From positions 1 through 36,852 of the forward strand of contig JAKABN010000005.1 of assembly GCA_021796895.1 (NCBI GenBank): 36,852 nucleotides of DNA, in the 5' to 3' direction. Position 1 is the first letter of the stretch. Each line of letters begins with the position of its first letter. Below the pieces are notes generated by a model. It saw nothing but the letters and a program-made list of their open reading frames with translations, ran no database searches and was not told the origin of the DNA. This stretch comes from Thermoplasmata archaeon. Lineage in GTDB: Archaea > Thermoplasmatota > Thermoplasmata > Sysuiplasmatales > Sysuiplasmataceae. The position numbers and the translations under genes are program-made. Positions 20,026 through 28,287 of this stretch are shown in pieces.

Positions 20026-20047
20026 TCCCACGAATTTATTCGTGGGA
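20026..20047. mobile_element. Orphan IS200/IS605-like terminal hairpin (solo end) or 5'-UTR hairpin
   Basis: TCCCACGAAT-TT-ATTCGTGGGA perfect 10-bp inverted repeat followed by GGATGTCAG, resembling right ends of TnpB-carrying IS200/IS605 elements; no tnpA/tnpB in the window. Confidence 0.4.
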
Positions 20048-20070
20048 GGATGTCAGATGATTGAGAAGGG

Positions 20071-20340
20071 ATGCGGATGCGAGGAAGAGACGGATCGGAT
20101 AAACGGATAACATCTTCGCAGATTGCCACTTTTGTTTACTGTGCAAGAAAGCACAGTATTGCCTCTTCCCTGCCTCCGGATTACATCGAACCTGCCTCAG
20201 TCCGTGACAGAAGGGAAGAAGGCGTCTCGTATCACAGGTCGAAAGGAAGAACCGTTGTTGTGCGATCCCTGATGAGAGTTTTGCTGTTTGCGGCAGGCAT
20301 TCTGGCACTAGCGGGGGCGCTGATAATATGGCTCAGATGA
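20071..20340 (+). CDS. N-terminal part of a Cas4-like (RecB-type) protein with C-terminal TM helix
   Basis: ITSSQIATFVYCARKHSIA (Cas4 first-Cys motif), GVSYHRSKG (His motif), then TM SLMRVLLFAAGILALAGALIIWL. Confidence 0.6.
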   Translation: MRMRGRDGSDKRITSSQIATFVYCARKHSIASSLPPDYIEPASVRDRREEGVSYHRSKGRTVVVRSLMRVLLFAAGILALAGALIIWLR

Positions 20341-20792
20341 CCATGTTCGCATTGTTTCTCTTCGCTGTGGGCATTCTGATACTCATATACTGGTTTGCGG
20401 CTGCAGACCATATGCAGTCCAGCGACATGTTCGGGTCCGGGATGCTTTTCAGATCCGCACGCTATCCTCTCAGCGGCAAACCTGATGTTGTGCTGAAAAG
20501 GAGGCGCACGTTCATGCCTGTTGAATACAAAAGCTGCAATTCAGGCGGCATCGCAAGGGACTGGGATGTGGCACAACTGCTCTCATACTGCCTTCTGATT
20601 GAAGAGTGCGCAGGAAGAACAAAAGGCGGAAAACTGGTGTACAGGGACATGGAATTTTTTATTCCATGGAACGGCCGTTCCAGGCGGTATATTGAAAACA
20701 CAATCATGGAGATGCTCAACGGCTATGACCGTATGACCGACGACACATGGAAATGCGGAACGTGCGAGTTCAGGCAGTTCTGCGGAAGATGA
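20337..20792 (+). CDS. C-terminal part of a Cas4-like nuclease with N-terminal TM helix
   Basis: TM MTMFALFLFAVGILILIYWFAAA; GKPDVVL...FMPVEYKS...QLLSYCLLIEE (PD-(D/E)xK and Q motif); C-terminal CGTCEFRQFC. ATGA overlap with the upstream ORF (track ORF begins 20328). Confidence 0.72.
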   Translation: MTMFALFLFAVGILILIYWFAAADHMQSSDMFGSGMLFRSARYPLSGKPDVVLKRRRTFMPVEYKSCNSGGIARDWDVAQLLSYCLLIEECAGRTKGGKLVYRDMEFFIPWNGRSRRYIENTIMEMLNGYDRMTDDTWKCGTCEFRQFCGR

Positions 20793-20793
20793 G

Positions 20794-20943
20794 TCAGTTT
20801 CCGAACGGCGTCCTTTTCCTCTTTGTCCCGTCCTTGTGGATGGCATAGCTTCCGGAATCGTGACAGCTGTCTGCCCGCTCCCGAACCTCGTACTCCCTAC
20901 CGCAAAACCAGCATTTGTAAACAACTCTGCTGACCGCTGACAA
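20794..20943 (-). CDS. Small Cys-rich zinc-finger-like protein
   Basis: VVYKCWFCGREYEVRERADSCHDSGSYAIHKDG; TTG start at 20943 with a TATA-like box near 20989-20998. Confidence 0.4.
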   Translation of the reverse strand: MSAVSRVVYKCWFCGREYEVRERADSCHDSGSYAIHKDGTKRKRTPFGN

Positions 20944-21061
20944 CTGTCTCCGCTCCTGTACTCCGAATTTTGTCAGGCCGGACGTCTGATAAATATCTTT
21001 TGAGCGCGTTTGCCGCAACGCCGCACCGACTGGTGCGAACGCGCTGCCTGCCGGCCGTCGC

Positions 21062-22495
21062 TCAATCGTCCAGCATATCGGCACCGGAAATCTTTCCGAC
21101 CAGCTGGCTGTTCCCCTCAATCGAACCAGCTCCCTCTGCTGTCAGTTTTTTCAACTCATTAATTTCGCCCTGCGTCATCATGACGAGCAGACTCATGCTG
21201 TCCCTCACCGCTCCCGCCGGGTTTCTGTCATCCTGCGGCTGAAGGGTTAACGTGAATCTTACGTTTTTCTTCGCAATCGCATCACTGTGTACAGCTGTGT
21301 ATCCCCTTTCTCCGTGATGCGCAATGTCCAGACCGGTATGTTCCTCCTCCACAGGTACCCTGACTCCCATCACATAATCAAGCACCTTCAATATGCCAAT
21401 CGTCATGAGAAACGAGTATGCGGATGAAGACGCCACTGCAATAAGCTGAACTCCGACCTGCCCCGGATTCCCGTAGAAGAGTCCGCTGGCTCCGGCCGAA
21501 TTGACTGCGACGGTGGCGAAGAGGCCCGTTGCCACTGCTCCCCATGCTCCGCCAACGCCATGAACACCGAATGTGTCCAGCGTATCGTCCACCCTTGTCC
21601 TGTTCCTCAATGAAACTGCATAGAAGCATATCACACCGGCTCCGAAACCCACGGCGAGCGCACCCCATATATCGACAAAGCCGGATGCGGGCGTGATGGC
21701 TACGAGTCCTGCAACAGCTCCGGATGCTGCGCCCAGCATGCTTGCCTTCCCTGTATAGTGCCAGCCCAATCCCAGCCAGGTGAGGGAGGCCAGGGCGGCC
21801 GCGGTGTTTGTGACAATGAACGCGTTAACTGCCAGAGCCGAGGCGCCAAGAGCTGATCCGGCATTGAATCCGAACCATCCGAACCAGAGAAGAGCCGCGC
21901 CGAGTATTGTCAGTGTGGGTTCCGCATGCTCGGTACCGTTGCTTTTGGTCAGTCTCGGTCCTATGAACAGTGCGGCGGCAAGACCAGCGACACCGGCGTT
22001 AAGATGGACGACGGTACCTCCTGCAAAGTCAAGGATGCCCATCCCGTGCAGCCATCCGTCGTAGGCCCAGACCCAGTGCGCCACGGGATCGTAAACCAGG
22101 GTCGTCCAGGCAAGGGTGAAGACAATGAATGTCGAGAATTTCATCCTGCCGACGAATGCACCGCTGACGAGTGCCGGCGTGATTACCGCAAACATCGCCT
22201 GGAAAATCATGAAGGTGCTGACGTTTATGTTCTGGATGCCGGGGTAAGTGGTGCTGTATCCCATGTTTGCCATGCCTATGTACTGTGTGCCGCCTATGAT
22301 GCCCTGAAACACTCCGGACGGTCCCGGGGCAAAGGACAGTGAAAAACCAATCAGCACCCACTGAACGCTCACTATTGTTAGCACAGCAAAGGACTGGCCT
22401 ATCAGAGAGAGTATATTTTTCCTGCCCGCCATTCCGCCATAGAAATAGCCGAGCGCGGGTGTCATTATCATTACAAGTGCAGCCGATGCGAGCAC
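21062..22495 (-). CDS. amt: Ammonium transporter Amt
   Basis: MTPALGYFYGGMAGRKN, AHWVWAYDGWLHGMGILDFAGGTVVHLNAGVAGLAAALFIGPR, GWFGFNAGSALGA. Confidence 0.93.
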   Translation of the reverse strand: MLASAALVMIMTPALGYFYGGMAGRKNILSLIGQSFAVLTIVSVQWVLIGFSLSFAPGPSGVFQGIIGGTQYIGMANMGYSTTYPGIQNINVSTFMIFQAMFAVITPALVSGAFVGRMKFSTFIVFTLAWTTLVYDPVAHWVWAYDGWLHGMGILDFAGGTVVHLNAGVAGLAAALFIGPRLTKSNGTEHAEPTLTILGAALLWFGWFGFNAGSALGASALAVNAFIVTNTAAALASLTWLGLGWHYTGKASMLGAASGAVAGLVAITPASGFVDIWGALAVGFGAGVICFYAVSLRNRTRVDDTLDTFGVHGVGGAWGAVATGLFATVAVNSAGASGLFYGNPGQVGVQLIAVASSSAYSFLMTIGILKVLDYVMGVRVPVEEEHTGLDIAHHGERGYTAVHSDAIAKKNVRFTLTLQPQDDRNPAGAVRDSMSLLVMMTQGEINELKKLTAEGAGSIEGNSQLVGKISGADMLDD

Positions 22496-22792
22496 CCAGG
22501 CAGTGTCGCCGCTGCTTATTGCCGTCTTTCAGACCTCCATAACTTTTTGTGTCATGCTGTTTTGTGCCAAGCATAGATGCAATATATTAATGTTAAGTGA
22601 ATTTGTTAAGTCATGTGACTACTTTTGTAAGATTATCATGATATATTGACAGGTTAATTTAGAAAAAAGAGAACGATTGCAAGTTTGTCAATTCAGATAC
22701 GACATGCGAACAACGCATATCAGTCCCGGCACTCATGTCACCATCCTCACTTTGGATACGTCCGTAACTGTCGCACCACAGATCTTTCCGGA

Positions 22793-23557
22793 TCACTCGG
22801 TCTGGAATGGTCTGAATTCAGATGCGATAATATGCCGGCCATTAATGCCATCCGAGTCATGCGATGCAAGAAATACCGCAGGAGGACCGAGGATTTCTGC
22901 ATCCAGCAGTTTTCCAAACGCATCTTCAGGCGCACTTTGCGGGAACATTCCGCCCCTGACGAAACCTCCCGGCGTCAGTACATTGGCTGTGATGCCTGTG
23001 CCTTCAAACTCTTTTGCCATGATCATGGTAAGCGTGTCCACGGCGGCTCGCGTCGTGGAGAATGGTGCAAAGCCCCTTATTGCAAGCAGTTCTCCGCTGA
23101 CGTCCACGTCCACTATCTTCCCTCTTCCCTGTCCGATGAACGTGGGCATGAACGCCTGGGTAACAGCGAAATAGCCGATGTAGTTGACATCCATGGCCCT
23201 TCTCATAGATGCAATTTCATATGAGTAGAAGGGCATGGCCCTGGACACGAAAGCCGGATTGAACTGCTCCATGCCAATGCCGGCACAGTTGAACAGCACA
23301 TCGAGTCCTCCCCACCTCGAGTGCAGAAGATTCACCACTTCCGTGATGGAGTCGTGCGATTCGACGTCCATGACTACGGCGAACACATCAAGACCGTCCC
23401 TCTTCAAATCCTGACTGGCATCTTTGAGTCTCTGTCCTGCCCTTGCAGCCATTGCGACAAATGCACCCTCCTTCAGCAGCGCCCTCACGATGGCCCTGCC
23501 TATGCTGCCGCTTCCGCCTGTAACGAGCACCCTCACTTCAGAAAGCCTTCCTGTCAT
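22793..23557 (-). CDS. Short-chain dehydrogenase/reductase (SDR)
   Basis: VLVTGGSGSIGRAIVRALLKEGA (TGxxxGxG), NCAGIG, FSTTRAAVDTLTMIMAKEFEGTGITANVLTPG; Tyr of YxxxK not evident in the usual place. Confidence 0.8.
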   Translation of the reverse strand: MTGRLSEVRVLVTGGSGSIGRAIVRALLKEGAFVAMAARAGQRLKDASQDLKRDGLDVFAVVMDVESHDSITEVVNLLHSRWGGLDVLFNCAGIGMEQFNPAFVSRAMPFYSYEIASMRRAMDVNYIGYFAVTQAFMPTFIGQGRGKIVDVDVSGELLAIRGFAPFSTTRAAVDTLTMIMAKEFEGTGITANVLTPGGFVRGGMFPQSAPEDAFGKLLDAEILGPPAVFLASHDSDGINGRHIIASEFRPFQTE

Positions 23558-23722
23558 ACTGTCAGCGCCACGGGCAGACTGATCGGCGTCATGGTAAAGA
23601 ACGTGTCCATGGACAAAGCCTCGCTCCACCCGAGGCGATCGGCAATCTGTTATTCAATACCGTGTCTGTGGCAGCTTTTCCAAGATGCACAATTATGCAT
23701 CGCTTGCGTTTCCCCTGTCAAT

Positions 23723-25852
23723 TCAGTCATTGCACGGTGTGACCACGGTGTAATCCGAATCCAGTATTCCTCTCACCGTATCTTCAGTGAATCCAAACGA
23801 GCTGAAGAATTCTGCCAGAGCGCTTCCCACGTATTCAAAATCTTCCTTCCCCAGTTTCCTCGTATCGACCAGCAATTGTCTTGAATGCCTGCTCGTGTAG
23901 AAGAGTTCGTCGACTCTAGAAAAGATATCTGCCTTGAGCATGCTCCTGAGTGAACTGCGGGTTAATGTTTCTCTTTTTTCAATTTCCCCCAGCATCGTGC
24001 TGTCAATGAGTCCCTCTTCCGACGCCGTTCTAAGATAATTGACCACGTCCTCCTTCAGCGGGTTGAGCCCGAAATGTTCCTCTCCCACGCTTCCCCTTAC
24101 ATAGAGCCTTCCTCCCACCATTCCGGAAGCCGCAAACATGCCTATCGGCTCAGGGGCATCGAGAAGATTGAGGACAACTGCGGCGCCTCCCGCCATGTAT
24201 TCACACAGATAGTCGTCGCACGTCTCTCCAATTATCAGCGAGGGCCTTCCGCTTTCCGTGCTGTATTCTCTCATCTGTATGCCTGCCCTGTTTCCGGCGG
24301 AGCCCCGGATGAATATGAATCCGCCCTGGAGTGCCTGCCCCAGCACATCCCCCGCATCGCCGTGAACAGTGACGCCGCCTCTGTGCATCGTGTCGCATGC
24401 ATCGTCTGCTATGTTTCCGTGTACCCGGTAGAACAGACCATCGTTGAGGTTTGCCAGGCAGTTGCCCGGATTCCCGTGCAGTTCCACTGTCAGTTTACTC
24501 TCACTCGAGAGCGCCATTCCGATGTACCTGTGCCCTGCCACATTCCGAAGCGCTACCTCTTTGGCATCGCGTGCCGCAGCTTCCCTCAGGAATCTGTTGA
24601 TATCATCATATGACATCGCAGAAGCATCCCTGGATGCCGGCCAGTCCTGATCATCTGATGAATCATGCAGCTGGGCATCATATCGCGGCAGCATGCTCGT
24701 CCCGCCGGCTACCGCCATGCGTCTCGAACTCCCGCCGGCGATGATACCCATGGAAAGGGATGCTATGAAGAAAGCTCCCGGCTCCGGCCTCCACGTCCTG
24801 GCCTCCGGCGATATGCACCGAATCTGTGTCTCCTCACTCGCAACGTAAAAATGACCATCATCCTCGCCGAGCACCATCGGTCTGAGTTTCGATCTGTCCA
24901 CCATGGCTATGAGATACAGATCGTCCCCGTCGCAGAAACCGGCGGCGACAGAGAACGGTCCGTCGAGTCTGGCCCTGCGATATCTGTTCATGAGTGAAAG
25001 CATTTCGCCGTCGACACCTCCCTCCATCGGCCCGGTGAGCACTGTGCATGCCTGCTGCACTGTCAGTCCTTCAACCCTGACCAGCCTGTCCATCAGCCTG
25101 GCTATGACCTCACTGTCCGTTCCCGCATGACTCCTGAATCCCCAGGATCTCAGCATGTTGACATTCGAACCGAACGAGCTTATGTCTCCGTTATGCACGA
25201 TGGCGCATTCCATCGATGCGAAAGGATGAGACCAGAACGGATATGTGCCGGGAGAATTCGTCGGCTGCCTCGTGTGTGCAATCCACATGTCCGCGGAGAC
25301 CCTGTCTCCGTCGAGAGCATAGGCCCGGGCAACCTCGGCCGGATGTCCAACGCCCTTGTACACCTCCACGAATCTGCCGAACGAAACAATTCTTCCGTCC
25401 GGACTTCTTCCGGAGAAGAGCCTGGTGTTTATGCCGTCGACTATGGCATCCAGATCGTCTGTTCCCGATACACTGTACGGTGATACTGCCGCCGTCATCA
25501 GTTTCATCTCACCGCCGCCTCTGCTTATCGCTGCTCTGTCCAGCCTGAAGTGAAGAATTCTGCCGAACTTTCTCTCCACATCCCTCCTGATGTATGTCGC
25601 TGCTGCATCGTCTCTCACAAATGCCGTGAGCCTGAAGGGTTCCCATTCCGGTGCCGTTCCTGTCAGTGTGAATGAGGCAAAACCGGCTCCCAGTCCGCCG
25701 CCCCTGTAACTTGCTGCCGATATTCCCTTAACCGGCACGCGGCCCGCAATCCTCATGGCGTCCTTCTTCCTGATCATGCCGAATATGCCGCATCCGTCCT
25801 TGACAACGGGAACGCGAAGGTCCGCCGGTTTTCCGTTTTTCACGTCACTCAC
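23723..25852 (-). CDS. Glutamate synthase class-II glutamine amidotransferase domain fused to GXGXG domain
   Basis: VVKDGCGIFGMI (catalytic Cys), WIAHTRQPTNSPGTYPFWSHPF, HNGDISSFGSNVNML; C-terminal GXGXG-type repeats GGVTVHGDAGDVLGQALQGGFIFIRGSAGNRAGIQM. GTG at 25852 overlaps the upstream stop (GTGA); track ORF begins 25894. Confidence 0.85.
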   Translation of the reverse strand: MSDVKNGKPADLRVPVVKDGCGIFGMIRKKDAMRIAGRVPVKGISAASYRGGGLGAGFASFTLTGTAPEWEPFRLTAFVRDDAAATYIRRDVERKFGRILHFRLDRAAISRGGGEMKLMTAAVSPYSVSGTDDLDAIVDGINTRLFSGRSPDGRIVSFGRFVEVYKGVGHPAEVARAYALDGDRVSADMWIAHTRQPTNSPGTYPFWSHPFASMECAIVHNGDISSFGSNVNMLRSWGFRSHAGTDSEVIARLMDRLVRVEGLTVQQACTVLTGPMEGGVDGEMLSLMNRYRRARLDGPFSVAAGFCDGDDLYLIAMVDRSKLRPMVLGEDDGHFYVASEETQIRCISPEARTWRPEPGAFFIASLSMGIIAGGSSRRMAVAGGTSMLPRYDAQLHDSSDDQDWPASRDASAMSYDDINRFLREAAARDAKEVALRNVAGHRYIGMALSSESKLTVELHGNPGNCLANLNDGLFYRVHGNIADDACDTMHRGGVTVHGDAGDVLGQALQGGFIFIRGSAGNRAGIQMREYSTESGRPSLIIGETCDDYLCEYMAGGAAVVLNLLDAPEPIGMFAASGMVGGRLYVRGSVGEEHFGLNPLKEDVVNYLRTASEEGLIDSTMLGEIEKRETLTRSSLRSMLKADIFSRVDELFYTSRHSRQLLVDTRKLGKEDFEYVGSALAEFFSSFGFTEDTVRGILDSDYTVVTPCND

Positions 25853-28212
25853 TCCGGTCCGGCAGGCTTCAGGCTCAGTTCGTTTCTCCACCATGTGTCC
25901 ATGTCTACAGCTCTGAGCAGCTCCCTGTTGCCAGTGAGCGAAGAGCCGACGGAACTTATTCCTGCCGCCCCTGCCAGCAGCTTGATTTCCTTCTGCAGTC
26001 CCGCGACAAGATTCTGCAGCAGCTTACGGTCAACAGTCGCCACTAAGCCGTGTCCGCCGGATGCGCCCGCAGTTCCGGTCCCGCATGCCATCGAGGCGGC
26101 AGTGCGGAAACCCGCAGCATCCGCTCCGAGAGCGACCAGCTTGAATATGTCCTCCGCTCCGCAGATTGTGTCGTCCTCGGCCAGAATTGTAATGCTTTCT
26201 CTCAGACCCGCATCCAGAAACAGGGCATCTACCGCCGAAACGGTCAGTTCCACGGGGGCATGCGAACGCCGATCGTCCATGTCAATAACCACGCCTGCGA
26301 ACACACTGCAGTTCCAGTTTACGGCGGCGAGTTTTTCCGCCGTTTCCGGCGTTGAGGGGCACCTTATCAGGAGCGGTCCTTTCCCGCCGCCTGTGTTTCC
26401 GATCCGCGCGAGGTCGTCGACCGTGTCTATGTCTATCGTCCTTATGCGCGCGCTGGATGCCGTGTTGTCCAGTGCGGACATGAGGCGGGCGCCCGTGCCC
26501 TGCATTCCGCACCTGCCGCTGTCCAGAATGAGCCCCATCTCGGAGGCAACCCTTTCGAACACGGCGTCGTCTGTGTTGTCGCTCCCTGCAGGTGCATGGG
26601 TGAAGAAGAAAGGAGAGGAGAGTCTGATAGTTCCCCCGCATATCCGCACACCAGTGTCTATCCGCTCCCTGTAGGGGTCTATGCTCGGTCTCGTGACCTG
26701 GGCACCGTCGCAGACTATGCTGTCCATCGGTCTCACGGACTCTCCGGAGCGTCTCACAGCTCCGGTGCCCATGCTGGACATGACCGCTTCCCTGGGCGAT
26801 TTCCCGGAGGCGCCGGAAAGTTCCCTGAGCGCCCTGACAGTCTCCTCGTCCCAGACACTCTCCTGAACATCCTGTGCGATGTCATTGATGGAAGCTCCAG
26901 GTTCAATGCCATATGCATTCCCTGCATCCGCTCCGCTGATACCCAGAATGGACGTGAGTTCGTCCCGCTCATTCCCCGAAAGGCGCAGCAGCGACCTGTT
27001 GCCTATGAGTTCCGAAAGTCTGCCCACACCGGCCGCGGACATGATCTCGCTCATCTCACCGGTCCATCCGTTTACGAGATTTGATATCCATAATATGGCG
27101 CATTCCTGCGAAATTGTCCTCTCCGGCGTATCGTCAGCTCTGTTTGTAATCAGCGCCGGGCAGAAACCCGTATGGCACTTGTGAACCATGAGACAGCCCA
27201 GCGCCAGCAGTGTTGCGGTGCCCAGGCTGGTCATGTCCGCTCCCAGTGCCATCAGCTTCACCGAGTCTTCCGGCGTGCTCACACGCCCACCAGCTATTAT
27301 CGTGAAGTTTTCTCTCAGCCCCTCCTTTCTGAGAACGGCATCCACCGCAGGCACTGCGAGCTCTATCGGCATGCCGGTATTGTCGCGTATGACTCTGGGT
27401 GCGGCCCCTGTTCCTGCGCCCGCACCGTCTATTATGATGCCCGCTGCGCCCATCCTGGCGACGCCCGCTGCAATGTATGTAATGTAGTTTGTCGCCGCCA
27501 CCTTCACCATCACTGGTCTGCCGGTTGCATGTTTGAGGGCGGTTATGCGCTGGCCAAGATCCTCTATGGAGTATATGTCGTGATGAGGTGCCGGAGAAAT
27601 CGCATCACGTCCGGGCGGTATACGTCTGGCCGCGGAGATCGGGCCCGTCACTTTCGCGCCAGGCAGATGGCCGCCGATGCCAGGCTTGGCCCCCTGTCCG
27701 ATTTTTATCACAACGGCCTGTCCTTTCGACAGCGACGAGGCGTCTACTCCGAACCTTGCCGAGGCCCACTGGACCGTTATCCTGCCGCAACCGGTTATTT
27801 CGGGCATCAGCCCTCCCTCGCCTGTTCCGGCAATCACTCCGGTCCTTTCGGCCGCCATTGCTATGGCAATGTTGGGAATACCGGAAAGTGCTCCGTACGA
27901 CATATCCCCGAGATAGAGTGGAGAGGAGAGTGTCAGGTCAGAGCCGTTGCAGAACCGTGAACTCATATCTGCAGTCCGCGTCATTCCCGTATGCATCTTT
28001 TTATCACTGACAATGAAAATGCGGTCCAGTATCCTGCCCGTCCTGTTGTTGGCAGGAATGTACGGCTGACGTGTGGAGCGCCCTGAAAGTGACATTGTCC
28101 GTATGTGTTCTATTCTCCAGTCATCCCAGAATTCCGCCGTTCTCTTTTTCGGGAGAGGCCTGTATTTATTGATTACCACGCTATTTTTTGCCAAGACTGT
28201 AGATGGCAGCAT
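25849..28212 (-). CDS. Glutamate synthase FMN/[3Fe-4S] catalytic domain, followed by a second degenerate copy
   Basis: LSSPLYLGDMSYGALSG, GTGEGGLMPEI, KIGQGAKPGIGGHLPG, CLMVHKCHTGFCPALITN; second copy in the C-terminal ~300 aa. Confidence 0.88.
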   Translation of the reverse strand: MLPSTVLAKNSVVINKYRPLPKKRTAEFWDDWRIEHIRTMSLSGRSTRQPYIPANNRTGRILDRIFIVSDKKMHTGMTRTADMSSRFCNGSDLTLSSPLYLGDMSYGALSGIPNIAIAMAAERTGVIAGTGEGGLMPEITGCGRITVQWASARFGVDASSLSKGQAVVIKIGQGAKPGIGGHLPGAKVTGPISAARRIPPGRDAISPAPHHDIYSIEDLGQRITALKHATGRPVMVKVAATNYITYIAAGVARMGAAGIIIDGAGAGTGAAPRVIRDNTGMPIELAVPAVDAVLRKEGLRENFTIIAGGRVSTPEDSVKLMALGADMTSLGTATLLALGCLMVHKCHTGFCPALITNRADDTPERTISQECAILWISNLVNGWTGEMSEIMSAAGVGRLSELIGNRSLLRLSGNERDELTSILGISGADAGNAYGIEPGASINDIAQDVQESVWDEETVRALRELSGASGKSPREAVMSSMGTGAVRRSGESVRPMDSIVCDGAQVTRPSIDPYRERIDTGVRICGGTIRLSSPFFFTHAPAGSDNTDDAVFERVASEMGLILDSGRCGMQGTGARLMSALDNTASSARIRTIDIDTVDDLARIGNTGGGKGPLLIRCPSTPETAEKLAAVNWNCSVFAGVVIDMDDRRSHAPVELTVSAVDALFLDAGLRESITILAEDDTICGAEDIFKLVALGADAAGFRTAASMACGTGTAGASGGHGLVATVDRKLLQNLVAGLQKEIKLLAGAAGISSVGSSLTGNRELLRAVDMDTWWRNELSLKPAGPE

Positions 28213-28287
28213 ACTCTAGTATTTTACCTTTTCGTCCGGTAATTTCGATTGTCGTTGGACCCGCGCCTGTCTGCCGCTCCGCAGCGC

